Translations under genes and position numbers: made by a program
The notes under the pieces: model-generated
Told to the model about the DNA's origin: nothing
Databases searched by the model: none
Seen by the model: only the letters and a program-made list of their open reading frames with translations
Assembly (NCBI GenBank): GCA_014323675.1
Contig: JACONN010000002.1
Location: 2,586,001 to 2,650,000, forward strand
Origin: Hormoscilla sp. GM7CHS1pb
GTDB lineage: Bacteria > Cyanobacteriota > Cyanobacteriia > Cyanobacteriales > Desertifilaceae
Direction of reading: 5' to 3'
Length of the DNA: 64,000 nt
Shown here: piece after piece, positions 1 through 9,295 of the stretch
Layout of the letters: each line of letters opens with the position of its first letter
Numbering within the stretch: position 1 is the first letter of the stretch

Positions 1-424
1 GCGTTATTGCCACTGGCGACATTGGCCGCGACGGAGAATAGTTCCGCATTGCTCGGTCAGGTAGCCGAGCAGGTGAGTAAGATAGAAGAACCTGCGGAAC
101 GAGACGAAATTTCAGCTTGTACTCAGATTCTAGCAGGCTTGCGGTTTAAGAAGGATGTAATTCGGAATTTTTTCCGGGAGGAAATTATGCAGGAATCAGT
201 GATTTACCAGGAGATCATCCAAAAAGGAATGCAGAAAGGGGTACTAGAGACAGTTACGCTCCTACTGACCGATCGCTTCGGTGCCCTTGACGAGAATTTG
301 CAACAGCGCATTGAACAGCACCCTCCCTCTACCTACTACTCAGTTGCAGGATTTGGCACGGGCATTGTTCAATTTATCTTCGGTCACAAATTTGGTGAAT
401 TGGTTACGGGAACGGCAGATGTAA
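1..424 (+). pseudogene. Rpn-family nuclease/transposase-like C-terminal part, 5' partial, frameshifted
   Basis: The open frame runs off the left edge, and no convincing start exists in the window (the first possible one is a TTG). The visible part matches the C-terminal half of the Rpn/PD-(D/E)XK proteins that are abundant in cyanobacteria, including the VIYQEIIQKGMQKG helix and the RFGALDENLQQRIEQ segment typical of a DUF4351 tail. After RIEQ the frame shifts near position 320. The expected ending (LQDLARALFNLSSVTNL and so on, stopping at 422-424) is encoded one frame over. The same shift is present in the two downstream partial copies, so it predates the duplication or was copied by the assembly. 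The nuclease core lies outside the window. Confidence 0.6.
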
Positions 425-1061
425 GCTAAGAACGGGTGGGCGATCGCCCACCTGGCTGGCTACAAGCTACAATGCTACAAGTGAGGTAATTATGATCGAA
501 TCAGTGATTTACCAGGACATCCTCCAAAAAGGAATTCACCAAGGGGTACTAGAGGTAGTTAGCGGCAACTGACTCGCCGTTTCGGTACCATTGACGATAA
601 TTTGGAACAGCGCATTGAACAGCACCCTCCCTCTACCTACTACTCAGTTGCAGGATTTGGCACGGGCATTGTTCAATTTATCTTCGGTCACAAATTTGGT
701 GAATTGGTTACGGGAACGGCAGATGTAAGCTAAGAACGGGTGGGCGATCGCCCACCTGGCTGGCTACAAGCTACAATGCTACAAGTGAGGTAATTATGAT
801 CGAATCAGTGATTTACCAGGACATCCTCCAAAAAGGAATTCACCAAGGGGTACTAGAGGTAGTTAGCGGCAACTGACTCGCCGTTTCGGTACCATTGACG
901 ATAATTTGGAACAGCGCATTGAACAGCACCCTCCCTCTACCTACTACTCAGTTGCAGGATTTGGCACGGGCATTGTTCAATTTATCTTCGGTCACAAATT
1001 TGGTGAATTGGTTACGGGAACGGCAGATGTAAGCTAAGAACGGGTGGGCGATCGCCCACCT
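188..1061 (+). repeat. 304-bp tandem triplication of the Rpn-like gene 3' end
   Basis: Three copies of the same segment follow one another. The landmark GTAAGCTAAGAACGGGTGGG starts at 421, 725 and 1029, exactly 304 bp apart, and ATGATCGAATCAGTG starts at 492 and 796. Copies 2 (492-795) and 3 (796 to about 1061) look nearly identical to each other. Copy 1 differs around 240-290, where the later copies carry TTAGCGGCAACTGACTCG and an early stop. Each copy ends with a GGGTGGGCGATCGCCCACC hairpin containing a HIP1 site. Confidence 0.9.
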
Positions 1062-1211
1062 TGCTTGCTAAAAGTGGGGTTCCCTACCACCATCGATGTT
1101 GGATGGCGCTGGCGATCGCCCCAAGTAGGGAATGAGTGAGATAATTAATTTATTACGCAAGAATGCCAGTCGCCCCTACAGGGTATCCGACAGGGAGGGC
1201 CCATATTAGAT

Positions 1212-1233
1212 CGACGGGTTTTGACCACACCCG
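1212..1233 (-). repeat. Dispersed GGGTGTGGTCAAAA motif, minus orientation
   Basis: The plus strand reads ACGGGTTTTGACCACACCCG, the reverse complement of a motif seen again near 1618-1647, 1688-1710, 59984-60004, 60203-60222, 60610-60630 and 63788-63802. It lies at edges of repeat-rich non-coding DNA. Confidence 0.6.
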
Positions 1234-1290
1234 GTGAAGACCTTGAATAGATCTATTCCGACCGATAATAAGTTTATTTTTGCCAAAAAT

Positions 1291-1503
1291 AGGCTTACTT
1301 TTGCCAAGAATAAATCAATTCTCTCTCACATGAAGCTTACTTTTACCAAGAATAAATCAATTTTCTCTCACATGAAGCTTACTTTTGCCAGGAATAAATC
1401 AATTCTCTCTCACATGAAGCTTACTTTTGCCAATCAATTCTCTCTCACATGAAGCTCACTTTTGCCAAGAATAATCAATTCTCTCTCACATGAAGCTTAC
1501 TTT
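1291..1503 (+). repeat. 42-bp minisatellite, about five units
   Basis: Units start with AAGCTTACTTTTGCCAAGAA and end with CAATTCTCTCTCACATG. They begin at 1291, 1333, 1375 and 1417 (42 bp each), then at 1452 (35 bp after the previous start) and 1493 (41 bp). Because 42 is a multiple of three, a repetitive open frame (FAKNKSILSHMKLT) crosses the array. It has no convincing ribosome binding site and loses frame at the short unit, so I treat it as non-coding. There are no variable spacers, so this is not a CRISPR array. Confidence 0.85.
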
Positions 1504-2231
1504 GCTGCGAGAGTTCCGGGATGCGCCGAACAAAAGGATGGGCAACCCCCGACTGGCATTCTTGCGCAAATGATGACATCACAAGATAGATGTCCTTCCC
1601 GAATGCTCTCCTACCAACGGGTTTTGACCACACCCTTGACCACACCCCAACTATTGCCTATCTCACCTCACATCTCACATAAGTACAACGGGTGTGGTCA
1701 AAAGTAGTTGATCGCCAGGTGCATCTCAGATACATGTATACAGCCCCTTCACGTCAAGAGACATCTGGGAAAAATCTCAAAACCTCCAGTAGTGCTATGA
1801 TATCGGGTGGAGATGTGCCGCCCCTTTGCCCCGATGCCGATGCTTCTTGTTGGGATCCTGTCCGACACGAGCATGGCAAGCCTGTTAATTTAGCATAACA
1901 TGCTCCTTAGTTGTGGTTGCGGGCAAGTCTGGGTCCAGGCAACTCCAGCAGACTGCCCGATCGCGGGTGCAGGTTTCATGCTACCATATCAAATATAGCG
2001 GTTTTACCGTGAGGTACAGCCGGAATCTGGAACGGGTGCATCTTGTATCTGTAGGGGCGAAGCATTTCGGCGACAAATTGAGTCATAAACCGACCGATTT
2101 ACTATCGAAATGCTTCCGGCGCACGTGAGATACACCCTCTGGCACTCTGGGCACAGAAACCCTCAGGGCCATTCTGTACCTCACCTTTAGCAGAATACGC
2201 TATATTGAATATTGCCCCATACTTATTTAAC
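1504..2231. other. Gene-free stretch with palindromic repeats
   Basis: No supported gene. The stretch holds two GGGTGTGGTCAAAA motifs in opposite orientation (1618-1647 and 1688-1710) and, at 2052-2128, an imperfect inverted pair based on GGGGCGAAGCATTTCGGCG and its complement. The same GGGGCGAAGCATT core recurs at 6163-6243. Short open frames here have no family resemblance. Confidence 0.5.
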
Positions 2232-3401
2232 ATGCTTGTAGACCATATAATTCTCAAAAATTGGCGAAATTTCCCAGCGGTAGATGTTTCATTAGGAAAT
2301 CGAGTTTTTTTAGTTGGGCCTAACGCTTGCGGTAAATCCAACTTTCTGGATGTCTTTAGGTTTTTGCACGATCTTGCCAAACCGGGAGGCGGTTTACAGA
2401 GGGCTATCAGTACCAGGGGCGGCCTATTTCAAATCCGCTGTTTGTCAGCTACCTTTAGTTCCTCACCAGATATCGAGATAGAAATACATCTGGCCCCAGC
2501 ACCATATCAAAAACAAATCTGGAAGTATGCTATCGGTATCAGACAACATCAGGGAGACGATCGTCAACCCTATGTAAGCTACGAACGGGTATGGAAGGGG
2601 GAGACGATGCTGCTCTCACGACCGGATAAAGAGGATGAAAAAGATGAGCTAAGATTAACACAGACGCACCTGGAACAAATCAGCGCTAATGGGGAATTTA
2701 GGGCAATAGCTAAATTCTTTCAATCTGTTCTATATCTACACCTGGTGCCCCAGTTACTTCGTCATCCCCAGGCTTTTTCTGGATATGGAGTTTCCGAAGA
2801 TCCTTTTGGGCGCAGTTTTTTGGAACGGGTGACTAAAACACCCGAGGTTATTCGCCAAGAACGCCTCGCCATAATTGAAAAAGCTTTGCGGATAGCAGTT
2901 AGAGAATTAAATCATATCACACTGATAAAAGACGAGATGGGTATTCCTCATTTGCAGGCAAAATATGAACACTGGCATGGAGATGCAGGTAAACAAAGTG
3001 AAGAGCAATTCTCAGATGGAACCTTACGTCTAATTGGTTTACTCTGGTCATTGTTAGAAAATGAATCACTACTGCTTCTCGAAGAACCTGAGTTATCCTT
3101 GAACCCAGGCATCGTCAGGAAATTGCCCTCTCTAATGTATCGCATACAGAGTCAGCAGCCCAAACAAATTATCAGTAGCACTCATAGTGTAGAACTGCTT
3201 TCAGACCCTGGCATAGGGGGAGAAGAAGTCTTGCTATTAACACCGAGTATCGATTTTGACGGCACCCTGGGCACTCAAGTGCAACTTGCATCCTCATTTC
3301 TGGATGTGCGGGACTTATTAGAAGGAGGGTTAAGCGTAGCGGAAGCTGTCCTGCCCAAGACTATACCATCTGAGGTTTATCAATTGGAGTTACGACTTTA
3401 G
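2232..3401 (+). CDS. AAA family ATPase, OLD/SMC-like, first gene of an ATPase-nuclease pair
   Basis: A 389-residue protein starting MLVDHIILKNWRNF at an ATG. A TTG 27 bp upstream is in frame but less likely. The N-terminal beta-strand plus FLVGPNACGKSN (Walker A, about residues 30-38) is typical of ABC-ATPase-type AAA proteins such as OLD and AAA15/AAA16. A signature-like FSDGTLRLIGLLWSLL, a Walker B LLLLEEPELSLNP and the SSTHSVELLSD H-loop follow in order. The stop overlaps the GTG of the next gene by one base, so the two are probably translationally coupled. Pairs of this ATPase with a TOPRIM or DUF4276 protein occur in anti-phage systems such as PARIS and OLD-like operons. A defence role is therefore inferred from family and context. 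Confidence 0.85.
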   Translation: MLVDHIILKNWRNFPAVDVSLGNRVFLVGPNACGKSNFLDVFRFLHDLAKPGGGLQRAISTRGGLFQIRCLSATFSSSPDIEIEIHLAPAPYQKQIWKYAIGIRQHQGDDRQPYVSYERVWKGETMLLSRPDKEDEKDELRLTQTHLEQISANGEFRAIAKFFQSVLYLHLVPQLLRHPQAFSGYGVSEDPFGRSFLERVTKTPEVIRQERLAIIEKALRIAVRELNHITLIKDEMGIPHLQAKYEHWHGDAGKQSEEQFSDGTLRLIGLLWSLLENESLLLLEEPELSLNPGIVRKLPSLMYRIQSQQPKQIISSTHSVELLSDPGIGGEEVLLLTPSIDFDGTLGTQVQLASSFLDVRDLLEGGLSVAEAVLPKTIPSEVYQLELRL

Positions 3402-4015
3402 TGGAATCTATCCCTATCAACCTGGCAGTTGAAGATCCTCTCAGTGAGGCCGTGTTGCGAGCAATTTTACGACAATCAAACCGTCCCTATGAACCCGGCA
3501 CATGTTATTGTCAGGGCGGATATGGCTATCTAAAAAAGACCATCAAGGGATTTAATAATGCTGCTAAAGGTACGCCATTTCTAGTTTTGACAGACCTGGA
3601 CAAAGCTGACTGTCCGCCAGGACTCATCCAAGCATGGCTACCATATCCAAAGCATCCTAACCTTCTATTTAGAATCGCTGTCAGAGAAGTGGAAGCATGG
3701 ATATTAGCACATCGGGAAGCTTTTGCCAAGTTTGCGGGAGTACAGCAAGAGTTGATTCCTCAAGATGTGGATGCACTTGAAGATCCGAAAAGATCGCTCC
3801 TCCAGATCGTTAGCAGGTCGAAAAACAGGCAATTGCGAGAGGCGATCGTCCCTCGACCCAACAGCACTGCCAAAATAGGTCCGGACTACAACGGACAGTT
3901 AATTACTTTTGTTGAAAATGACTGGCAAGCGGAAGTAGCTATGTGCAACTCTGATAGCTTGCAGCGAACTGTAAATGCTATAACTGTATTTGAACCCACA
4001 TGGGGAAATAGGTAG
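3401..4015 (+). CDS. DUF4276 / TOPRIM-like protein, partner of the AAA ATPase
   Basis: A 204-residue protein starting at a GTG that overlaps the ATPase stop (TAGTG). An early acidic residue (AVEDPLSE), then FLVLTDLDKADC and FRIAVREVEAWILAH, match the layout of DUF4276 and TOPRIM-like proteins: a glutamate, a DxD on a beta-strand and a conserved E(I/V)EAW helix. In comparable operons this subunit is a metal-dependent nuclease or effector controlled by the ATPase. That role is inferred here. The gene appears intact and ends 121 bp before the next reading frame. Confidence 0.7.
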   Translation: MESIPINLAVEDPLSEAVLRAILRQSNRPYEPGTCYCQGGYGYLKKTIKGFNNAAKGTPFLVLTDLDKADCPPGLIQAWLPYPKHPNLLFRIAVREVEAWILAHREAFAKFAGVQQELIPQDVDALEDPKRSLLQIVSRSKNRQLREAIVPRPNSTAKIGPDYNGQLITFVENDWQAEVAMCNSDSLQRTVNAITVFEPTWGNR

Positions 4016-4136
4016 AGAAGCCAAGAATATAGTAGAAACCAGGTTTCTTGATTCTCAGGGGCGATCTTGTGGGGCCCCCGTGGTAGCGAAGGCTGTGATA
4101 AAATTGGCGTTAGTGTAAGAGTTAGGATAAAAGGCG

Positions 4137-4517
4137 ATGGCAGCAAACACAGCATACCAAAGAGCAGAGCAGCAGCGCATCAAAAAAGCACGGCGAGATA
4201 AGGCAACAAAACTCGATCTCAGTGGTATAGGTCTCACTGAGGTGCCAGAGGCGCTGTTGCAACTCAGTCAGTTGCAACAGCTTGACATCTCCAAGAACCA
4301 AATAAGCAGCCTGCCAGAAGCGATCGGGCAATTAACCCAGTTGCAAGAGCTTTACCTTTCTTACAACCAAATAAGCAGCCTGCCAGAGGCGATCGGACAA
4401 CTGACCCAGTTGCAAGTACTTTCCTTCAAAAGCAATCAAATAAGCAGCCTGCCAGAAGCGATCGGACAACTCAGACAGTCCTTGACGATAATATTTCATC
4501 AGGAGATATTTCTCTAA
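4137..4517 (+). pseudogene. Leucine-rich-repeat protein, truncated N-terminal part
   Basis: The frame opens with a charged helix (QRAEQQRIKKARRDKATKLDLSG) and three leucine-rich repeats of about 23 residues with the core NQISSLPEAIGQLTQLQ. This is the N-terminal layout of cyanobacterial LRR or Roco-type GTPases. After the third repeat (about 4477) the sequence changes abruptly and the last residues no longer fit an LRR. The GTPase and COR domains expected downstream are absent. The gene seems to have been cut by a rearrangement. Confidence 0.7.
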
Positions 4518-4602
4518 TCTCTGTCAAGGTCTGCCATACTGCCTTGTACCCATATTTTTCTACAAGTTTGGCCAGTTCTCCATTTAATGTTTCCTGTTTC
4601 AT
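4477..4602 (-). CDS. Possible small open frame, 41 aa
   Basis: On the minus strand, ATG at 4602 opens a frame beginning MKQETLNGELAKLVEKYGY and ending at TGA exactly at the LRR breakpoint. It looks like the start of a small helical cyanobacterial protein whose end was replaced. There is no clear ribosome binding site, and I do not recognise the family firmly. Confidence 0.25.
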
Positions 4603-4926
4603 CGTTGATTCCCGAGCTAATTTTTCTCGCGATCGCGATCGGCTCTCCGATGCTGTGGCTGAAATCGGAGATAACCAAGTGATAACAAGAGATAATCAGG
4701 ATGCCTTGCGCCAGGAGGTGGAGACAATAAAAAAATTCTAGAGGTAAAGGCGCAACAGTCTTCGCCAGCTATAACACCGGTGGACAGTCCCGATCGCGAT
4801 CGCCCCGAACAGTCCCACCCTGCCACTACGGAAACACCGGCACCGATACAGTCCGCTCGCGATCGACCAGAGCCTGCTGAGAGCGATCGCCTCAAAGCGA
4901 ACCCATCGCGATCGCCCCTGAGCTGA
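4544..4926 (+). pseudogene. Coiled-coil fragment with HIP1-rich proline tail, frameshifted
   Basis: A frame with the helical segment RDRDRLSDAVAEIGDNQ stops at 4741 just after a run of seven A. Shifting one base at that run joins it to a second frame, LEVKAQQSSPAITPVDSP, that continues to a TGA at 4926. The tail is low-complexity and rich in D-R-D-R and P because it is built from CGATCGCGATCG units. No family is recognised, and it overlaps a minus-strand frame, so only one of the two can be real. Confidence 0.3.
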
Positions 4927-5013
4927 GCTGAGCGGACGACGGAACCTCCAGCCCAGGTCGGGCGAAGAATCAGCAAATAAATAAGTTTTACTAATCACCA
5001 ATATAAGATATAT

Positions 5014-5885
5014 GGCGTTGCACAATTACGGGATGATTTAAATAGGTACCGGTACAGAATTATAACGTAGATAGTGCAATAATAACTTAATTGAAAGCCT
5101 CAACATTTCTTCCGACTTTGAGTAACATAATGTTTTTCTTTTTAATCGAGCTAGATAATGTCTTAATCGACAATTTTCACATTCAACACGGGTCATGTAG
5201 GTTTTGCTGACTATATGGTCAATATATTCAATAAACATTGGATAAACAGGCCATCCATCAGTAACGTCTAAAAAGCATTGCCAACATTTTCTAATATCCC
5301 ACATAGGCTTAAAAGTTTCTGCAGAACGATCGCCTAATACCCATGTTATAATCCCTGGCTTGAAATGATTTACGACTGTCCATAGCCACTTTTTATTCTT
5401 TTTTTCATTGACATAAGTATGCAACTCGTCAATTTCTGCAACCTCCGGAATATCGTAGTTTTCAGGGATTGACGGTAATTCTTTAGCTGCCTGTTTTACC
5501 CAATCAATTTGAGTATTATGGCTGACACCAGTTATCCTTTCAATACCTCGAAATCCATTGCCATTAACGTACATTGTCAAACAATTTTTCTTGACATCTT
5601 CTGAATAACCGCGCGGATAATAATGTTCGAGAAACTGGCGACGACAATCCTTACAAATTAAATTCTGTTTGCCGCGTCTGTGACCATTTTTATTGATGTT
5701 TTCAGAACCACATCTGGGACATTTCATGTTCGACTCCTTTAGCTAATTCTTTCGCCTTACTATCCATGATAACACATATTATGACTAGGTCGAAAACAAA
5801 CATCATACTATACATAAATTCTGACTGTAAAATTGCAGATTATCATAATCTGCAATAACCCATCATCCCGAAAATGTGCAACGCC
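5014..5885 (-). mobile_element. IS1-family insertion sequence
   Basis: 872 bp bounded by 24-bp inverted repeats starting GGCGTTGCAC (left 5014-5037, right 5862-5885) that differ at two positions. They flank one intact transposase gene on the minus strand. I found no target-site duplication of 8 or 9 bp directly outside the repeats, so the flanks may have been rearranged after insertion. Confidence 0.85.
5038..5727 (-). CDS. IS1 family transposase, single fused ORF
   Basis: A 229-residue protein. The N-terminus is the InsA-type zinc ribbon (CPRCGSENINKNG, CKDCRRQF) and helix-turn-helix (GFRGIERITGVSHNTQIDWV). The catalytic half includes EIDELHTYV and FLDVTDGWPVYP. The conserved IS1 ending ARLKRKTLCYSKSEEML carries the last acidic residue. 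Cyanobacterial IS1 elements commonly encode InsAB in one frame, as here, rather than by frameshifting. The gene starts 158 bp inside the right end and ends one base from the left inverted repeat. It appears intact and potentially active. Confidence 0.9.
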   Translation of the reverse strand: MKCPRCGSENINKNGHRRGKQNLICKDCRRQFLEHYYPRGYSEDVKKNCLTMYVNGNGFRGIERITGVSHNTQIDWVKQAAKELPSIPENYDIPEVAEIDELHTYVNEKKNKKWLWTVVNHFKPGIITWVLGDRSAETFKPMWDIRKCWQCFLDVTDGWPVYPMFIEYIDHIVSKTYMTRVECENCRLRHYLARLKRKTLCYSKSEEMLRLSIKLLLHYLRYNSVPVPI

Positions 5886-6162
5886 CATTTATGATTAGTC
5901 AGCTTAAACTCGCCTTCGCCAACGGGAGGTAACGTGGTAACAATAATCGGGTAAAAGTTCTCGTTTAGTGCGCGCGTGAGTTCTCGTTTCGGATTTCAAG
6001 ATATTGTACAGTCAATTGGTGGAGCACTCAACCTGTCACTTTATTGATCGCTAGCAAACTGCCAGGAATTCGCCAGTGCCAACAGCAACGCCAGGAATTC
6101 TGTTGGGTACACAATTTCAGCATGAAGACGAGTACAGTTAAATCGCCTCAAAGGTACCATGG

Positions 6163-6243
6163 CCCGCCGTAGTAGGGCGAAGCATTGCGAGGATAAGATT
6201 TGATGCCCACCCAAAATTTGGGTTCCGCAATGCTTCGCCCCTA
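6163..6243. repeat. Inverted repeat around GGGCGAAGCATTGCGG
   Basis: Plus-strand TAGGGCGAAGCATTGCGAG is followed about 45 bases later by CCGCAATGCTTCGCCCCTA, so the segment can fold into a long hairpin with an AT-rich loop. A relative of the same core lies at 2052-2128. The rest of 5886-6282 has no supported gene. Confidence 0.7.
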
Positions 6244-6282
6244 GGCACCCTACGAACATTACATCCATTATCGTTGCACCCT

Positions 6283-6507
6283 CTACGGGAATTCAAACAC
6301 AGAAGCCTCAACTACGCGATTAGGCTTTCTTTTTTCCCAGAAAATTTTTTGTATACGTTCTACAGTCTCTGGGGAGAAAAACCGTTCTCCAGTTTCTAAA
6401 CACACTCGGGCTGGCACATTCTCGACGATAACAAACTTCCCATCTAGTTCCAACATATAATTTACTTTAGTTTCAACCAGAGCTTCTTGGCCTCGTTCAG
6501 TTCTCAT
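6283..6507 (-). CDS. YgiT/MqsA-like antitoxin-type protein with lost zinc ligands
   Basis: 74 residues from an ATG at 6507 with AGGAG ten bases upstream. The core ENVPARVCLETGERFFSPETVERIQ matches the YgiT-type zinc-finger domain (VPA.VC..CGE.. followed by a helix) found in MqsA-like antitoxins. The first CxxC pair is absent and the second is reduced to C-x-x-T. Metal binding is therefore probably lost. No toxin gene lies next to it: the upstream neighbour is divergent and unrelated. An orphan antitoxin is the best reading. Confidence 0.6.
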   Translation of the reverse strand: MRTERGQEALVETKVNYMLELDGKFVIVENVPARVCLETGERFFSPETVERIQKIFWEKRKPNRVVEASVFEFP

Positions 6508-6539
6508 GGTGGGTTCTCCTAATTTGACAATCAATCTTG

Positions 6540-8682
6540 ATGAAATACCACAGCGTCGGACAACACAGCGAAGAAGACTGCGGTGCCGCAAGTCTGGCCA
6601 CCGTCGCCAAACATTACGGACGTACCTTTGCCCTCAACCGCATCCGAGAAGCTGTCGGTACCGGTTCGAGAGGCACTACCCTCCTCGGTTTGAGGCGGGG
6701 TGCCGAAGCTTTAGGATTTAATGCCCGCACCGTTAAAGCTACTCCCGAACTGATCGATCGCCTCTCGGAAGCGCCCCTACCCGCGATCGTCCATTGGAAA
6801 GGCTACCACTGGGTAGTACTTTACGGACAGAAGGGCAAAAAGTACGTCATCGCCGACCCCGCCGTGGGCATTCGTTACCTCACCCGCCCAGAATTACTCG
6901 CAGGTTGGACTAATGGCGTCATGCTTTTGCTAGTCCCCGATGAAACCCGTTTTTATCAACAAGAATCAGATAAAATTGCCGGTTTTGGGCGCTTTTGCAA
7001 CGAGTCTGGCCCTACCGCTACATCCTCGCAGAAGCGATCGCCATCAACATTGCCGTGGGAATGCTTTCCCTCGCCACCCCCATCATGATGCAACTCCTCA
7101 CCGACGACGTACTCGTCCGAGGAGATACCCAACTGCTAACTACAGTTGCCATTGGCGTCCTGGCCATGAACCTCTTTCAGAGTGCGATCGCCATCGTCCA
7201 ATCGCACCTCATCGGTCACTTTAGCCAAAGATTAAAATTAGGATTAATCCTCGATTACGGATATCGACTGCTGCGCTTACCCCTATCCTACTTTGAAGCC
7301 CGTCGCAGTGGCGAAGTAGTTTCCCGCATCGCCGATGTTAATGCCATCAACGTCCTCGTGACCCAAATAGTCCTCGGCGTCCCCAGCCAATTTTTTATCG
7401 CGATCGCCTCCCTATTCGTCATGCTATTCTACAGTTGGCAACTCACCCTCGCCTCCCTTCTCGCCTTTTTGCTTGTCGCCGCAGTGAACTTACTATTTCT
7501 GCCCGCCTTGCAGCAGAAAACCCGGGCCCAAATAGTCTTAGGCACGGAAAACCAAGGCTTTCTAGTAGAAACATTTCGGGGCATACAAATCCTCAAAACC
7601 ACCCAAGCTACTCCCCAAGCATGGCAAGAATATCAGACCAATTACGGTCGCCTGGCCAACCTAGGCTGGAGTACCATGAAGCTGTCACTTTACAGCGGCA
7701 CCCTCACCAACATACTTTCCCATCTTACCAATATTAGCATCCTCTGGTTAGGCAGCTACCTAGTGATTAACCGCACCATAACCATCGGTCAACTGCTAGC
7801 CTTTAATGGCATGAGTGGGAATTTTCTCGGCTTCCTAGAAATGGTCATCGGACTAATAGATGAATTCATCGCCGCCCAGATCGTCATTCAGCGCCTCACG
7901 GAAGTTTTAGAAAGCACCCCAGAAGACCCATTCGACATCGAAAAGCCTTGGGCAGAAATTTCCCCCTCTGCCGATCTCATCTGCACCAACCTCAACTTTC
8001 ACCACGCCGGGAGAGTTGACCTCTTGAAAGACTTTACCCTCACCATCCCCGGGGGAAAGTCACGGCCATAATTGGTAAATCTGGTTGTGGTAAAAGTACC
8101 CTCGCCAAACTAATTGCTCGATTATATCCCCTGCAATCTGGTAATATCCGCTATGGCATCTATAACCAGCAAGATTTATCCCCAGAATGTCTGCGTCACC
8201 AGGTAGTTTTAGTTCCCCAGGAACCCCATTTCTGGAGTCGATCGATCTTAGCAAACTTCCGCTTTTCCTATCCACAGGTTACCTTCGAGCAAATAGTCAA
8301 AGCTTGTCAGATCGCCGGGGCAGACCAATTCATCAGCGAACTTCCAGATAAATATCAAACCGTGTTAGGAGAATTTGGTGCCAATATCTCCGGAGGGCAA
8401 AAGCAAAGATTGGCGATCGCCCGAGGCCTAGTCACCGATCCTGCTATCCTAATTTTAGATGAATCCACCGCCGCCCTCGACCCGATCATAGAAGCAGAAG
8501 TATTAGATAATATATTATCCCACAGAAAGGGAAAAACTACAATAATAATTAGCCACCGCCCTAGGGCGATCGGGCGAGCAGATTTTATTATCATGCTGGA
8601 GAAAGGGCAATTGCAGCAAACTGGCTGGAAAGAGGAATTACGTCAGATTCCCGGCCCGCATTTAGACTTTTTGAACCCCTAG
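6540..8682 (+). pseudogene. Peptidase-containing ABC transporter (PCAT, C39 peptidase), two frameshifts
   Basis: Three consecutive frames together encode about 714 residues, the usual length of a bacteriocin-type exporter. First comes a C39 leader peptidase (SEEDCGAASLATVAKHYG with the catalytic Cys, HWKGYHWVVLYG with His, VIADPAVG with Asp). Then a six-helix membrane domain (about 6995-7850), then the nucleotide-binding domain with GKSGCGKSTLA, GANISGGQKQRL and LILDEST. The frame shifts at a T run near 6994 and at a G run near 8052, and each is repaired by one base. PCATs cut double-glycine leaders and export the peptide, and an ATP-grasp remnant at 11.4 kb suggests a former RiPP locus. Either a real pseudogene or sequencing errors could explain the shifts. 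Confidence 0.85.
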
Positions 8683-8690
8683 GCCAACCG

Positions 8691-8719
8691 TTCGTAGTAA
8701 GCACTTTAGTGCTTCCGAA
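8691..8719. repeat. Short palindrome TCGTAGTAAGCACTTTAGTGCTT
   Basis: AAGCACTTTAGTGCTT is preceded by TTCGTAGT. Relatives are present near 57600-57632 (AAACACTGAAGTGTTTACTACG) and 63888-63920 (AGCACGCTAGCAACGTGCTTACTAC). This is a recurring short hairpin in this window. Confidence 0.65.
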
Positions 8720-8766
8720 GGATTATTAGAGTACAATCAGGGCGATGGACGGATTAAGCGCAAAAG

Positions 8767-9161
8767 ATGAGTTCCGATAACAACCTGTTTGACCTAATGC
8801 AAAAAAGCTTCCGCGTCTCCCTAGGCGCGACCACGGCCCTGGTGGAGTCCTTGCAAGACCCCAGAAGAGAGACGAGAACTGGACAAAAATGCAAACTGAT
8901 TTCGGCCAGCTGACCGAGGAATGGGCCGAAAAAGGAGCAGTCACCGAACAGGAAGCCCGCAGCTTCGTTGATAATCTGATGTCCGAACCAGCCTCACAGT
9001 CAACTGCCAGTACCTCCGACCCCAGCAGTGCCACCACCACAGGAACCCCAACTGCGGACCCAGACATCCAACAGGAGTTACAGGAACTAACAGCTCACAT
9101 CATCGCTCTGCGGGAGGAGTTAGAAAAACTGCGGGAGTCCGAATCGGATTCTTCCCCATAG
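8767..9161 (+). pseudogene. Conserved cyanobacterial phasin-like helical protein, frameshifted
   Basis: Translation from ATG 8767 gives MSSDNNLFDLMQKSFRVS and ATTALVESLQDP. One base missing in the CCC run near 8862 then moves the frame to QKRDENWTKMQTDFGQLTEEWAEKG. Joined, the product is about 131 residues. It has amphipathic helices and a TS-rich linker before a C-terminal coiled coil (LQELTAHIIALREELEKLRE). This is the layout of a small cyanobacterial family annotated as phasin-like or hypothetical. The role is unknown to me. A one-base sequencing error is a plausible cause of the split. Confidence 0.6.
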
Positions 9162-9217
9162 CCCGAACAGGCAAGGAGTCTGGCCCCTTACCTGTTCCTA
9201 GCGATAGTAAACAAGCA

Positions 9218-9282
9218 GAGGCTCCGCCAGAGGGTGTAAGGCTATCTTTCTTACCAATCTCACCCCTCTGGCGGAGCCCAAC
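9218..9282. repeat. Inverted repeat GGCTCCGCCAGAGGGTG
   Basis: GAGGCTCCGCCAGAGGGTG and CACCCCTCTGGCGGAGCCC face each other across about 28 bases, and the hairpin lies downstream of the phasin-like gene. It could act as a terminator-like structure, but there is no T tract. Confidence 0.6.
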
Positions 9283-9295
9283 CGCTGTCCATATT

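Noticed and set aside
1234..1452. 72-residue open frame across the minisatellite
   Set aside because: It is explained by the 42-bp period, has no ribosome binding site and breaks at the short unit.
1291..1503. Array that could be mistaken for CRISPR
   Set aside because: Units abut with no unique spacers, and no cas genes are present.
5005..5894. Target-site duplication of the IS1 element
   Set aside because: The bases outside the two inverted repeats do not match over 8 or 9 positions.
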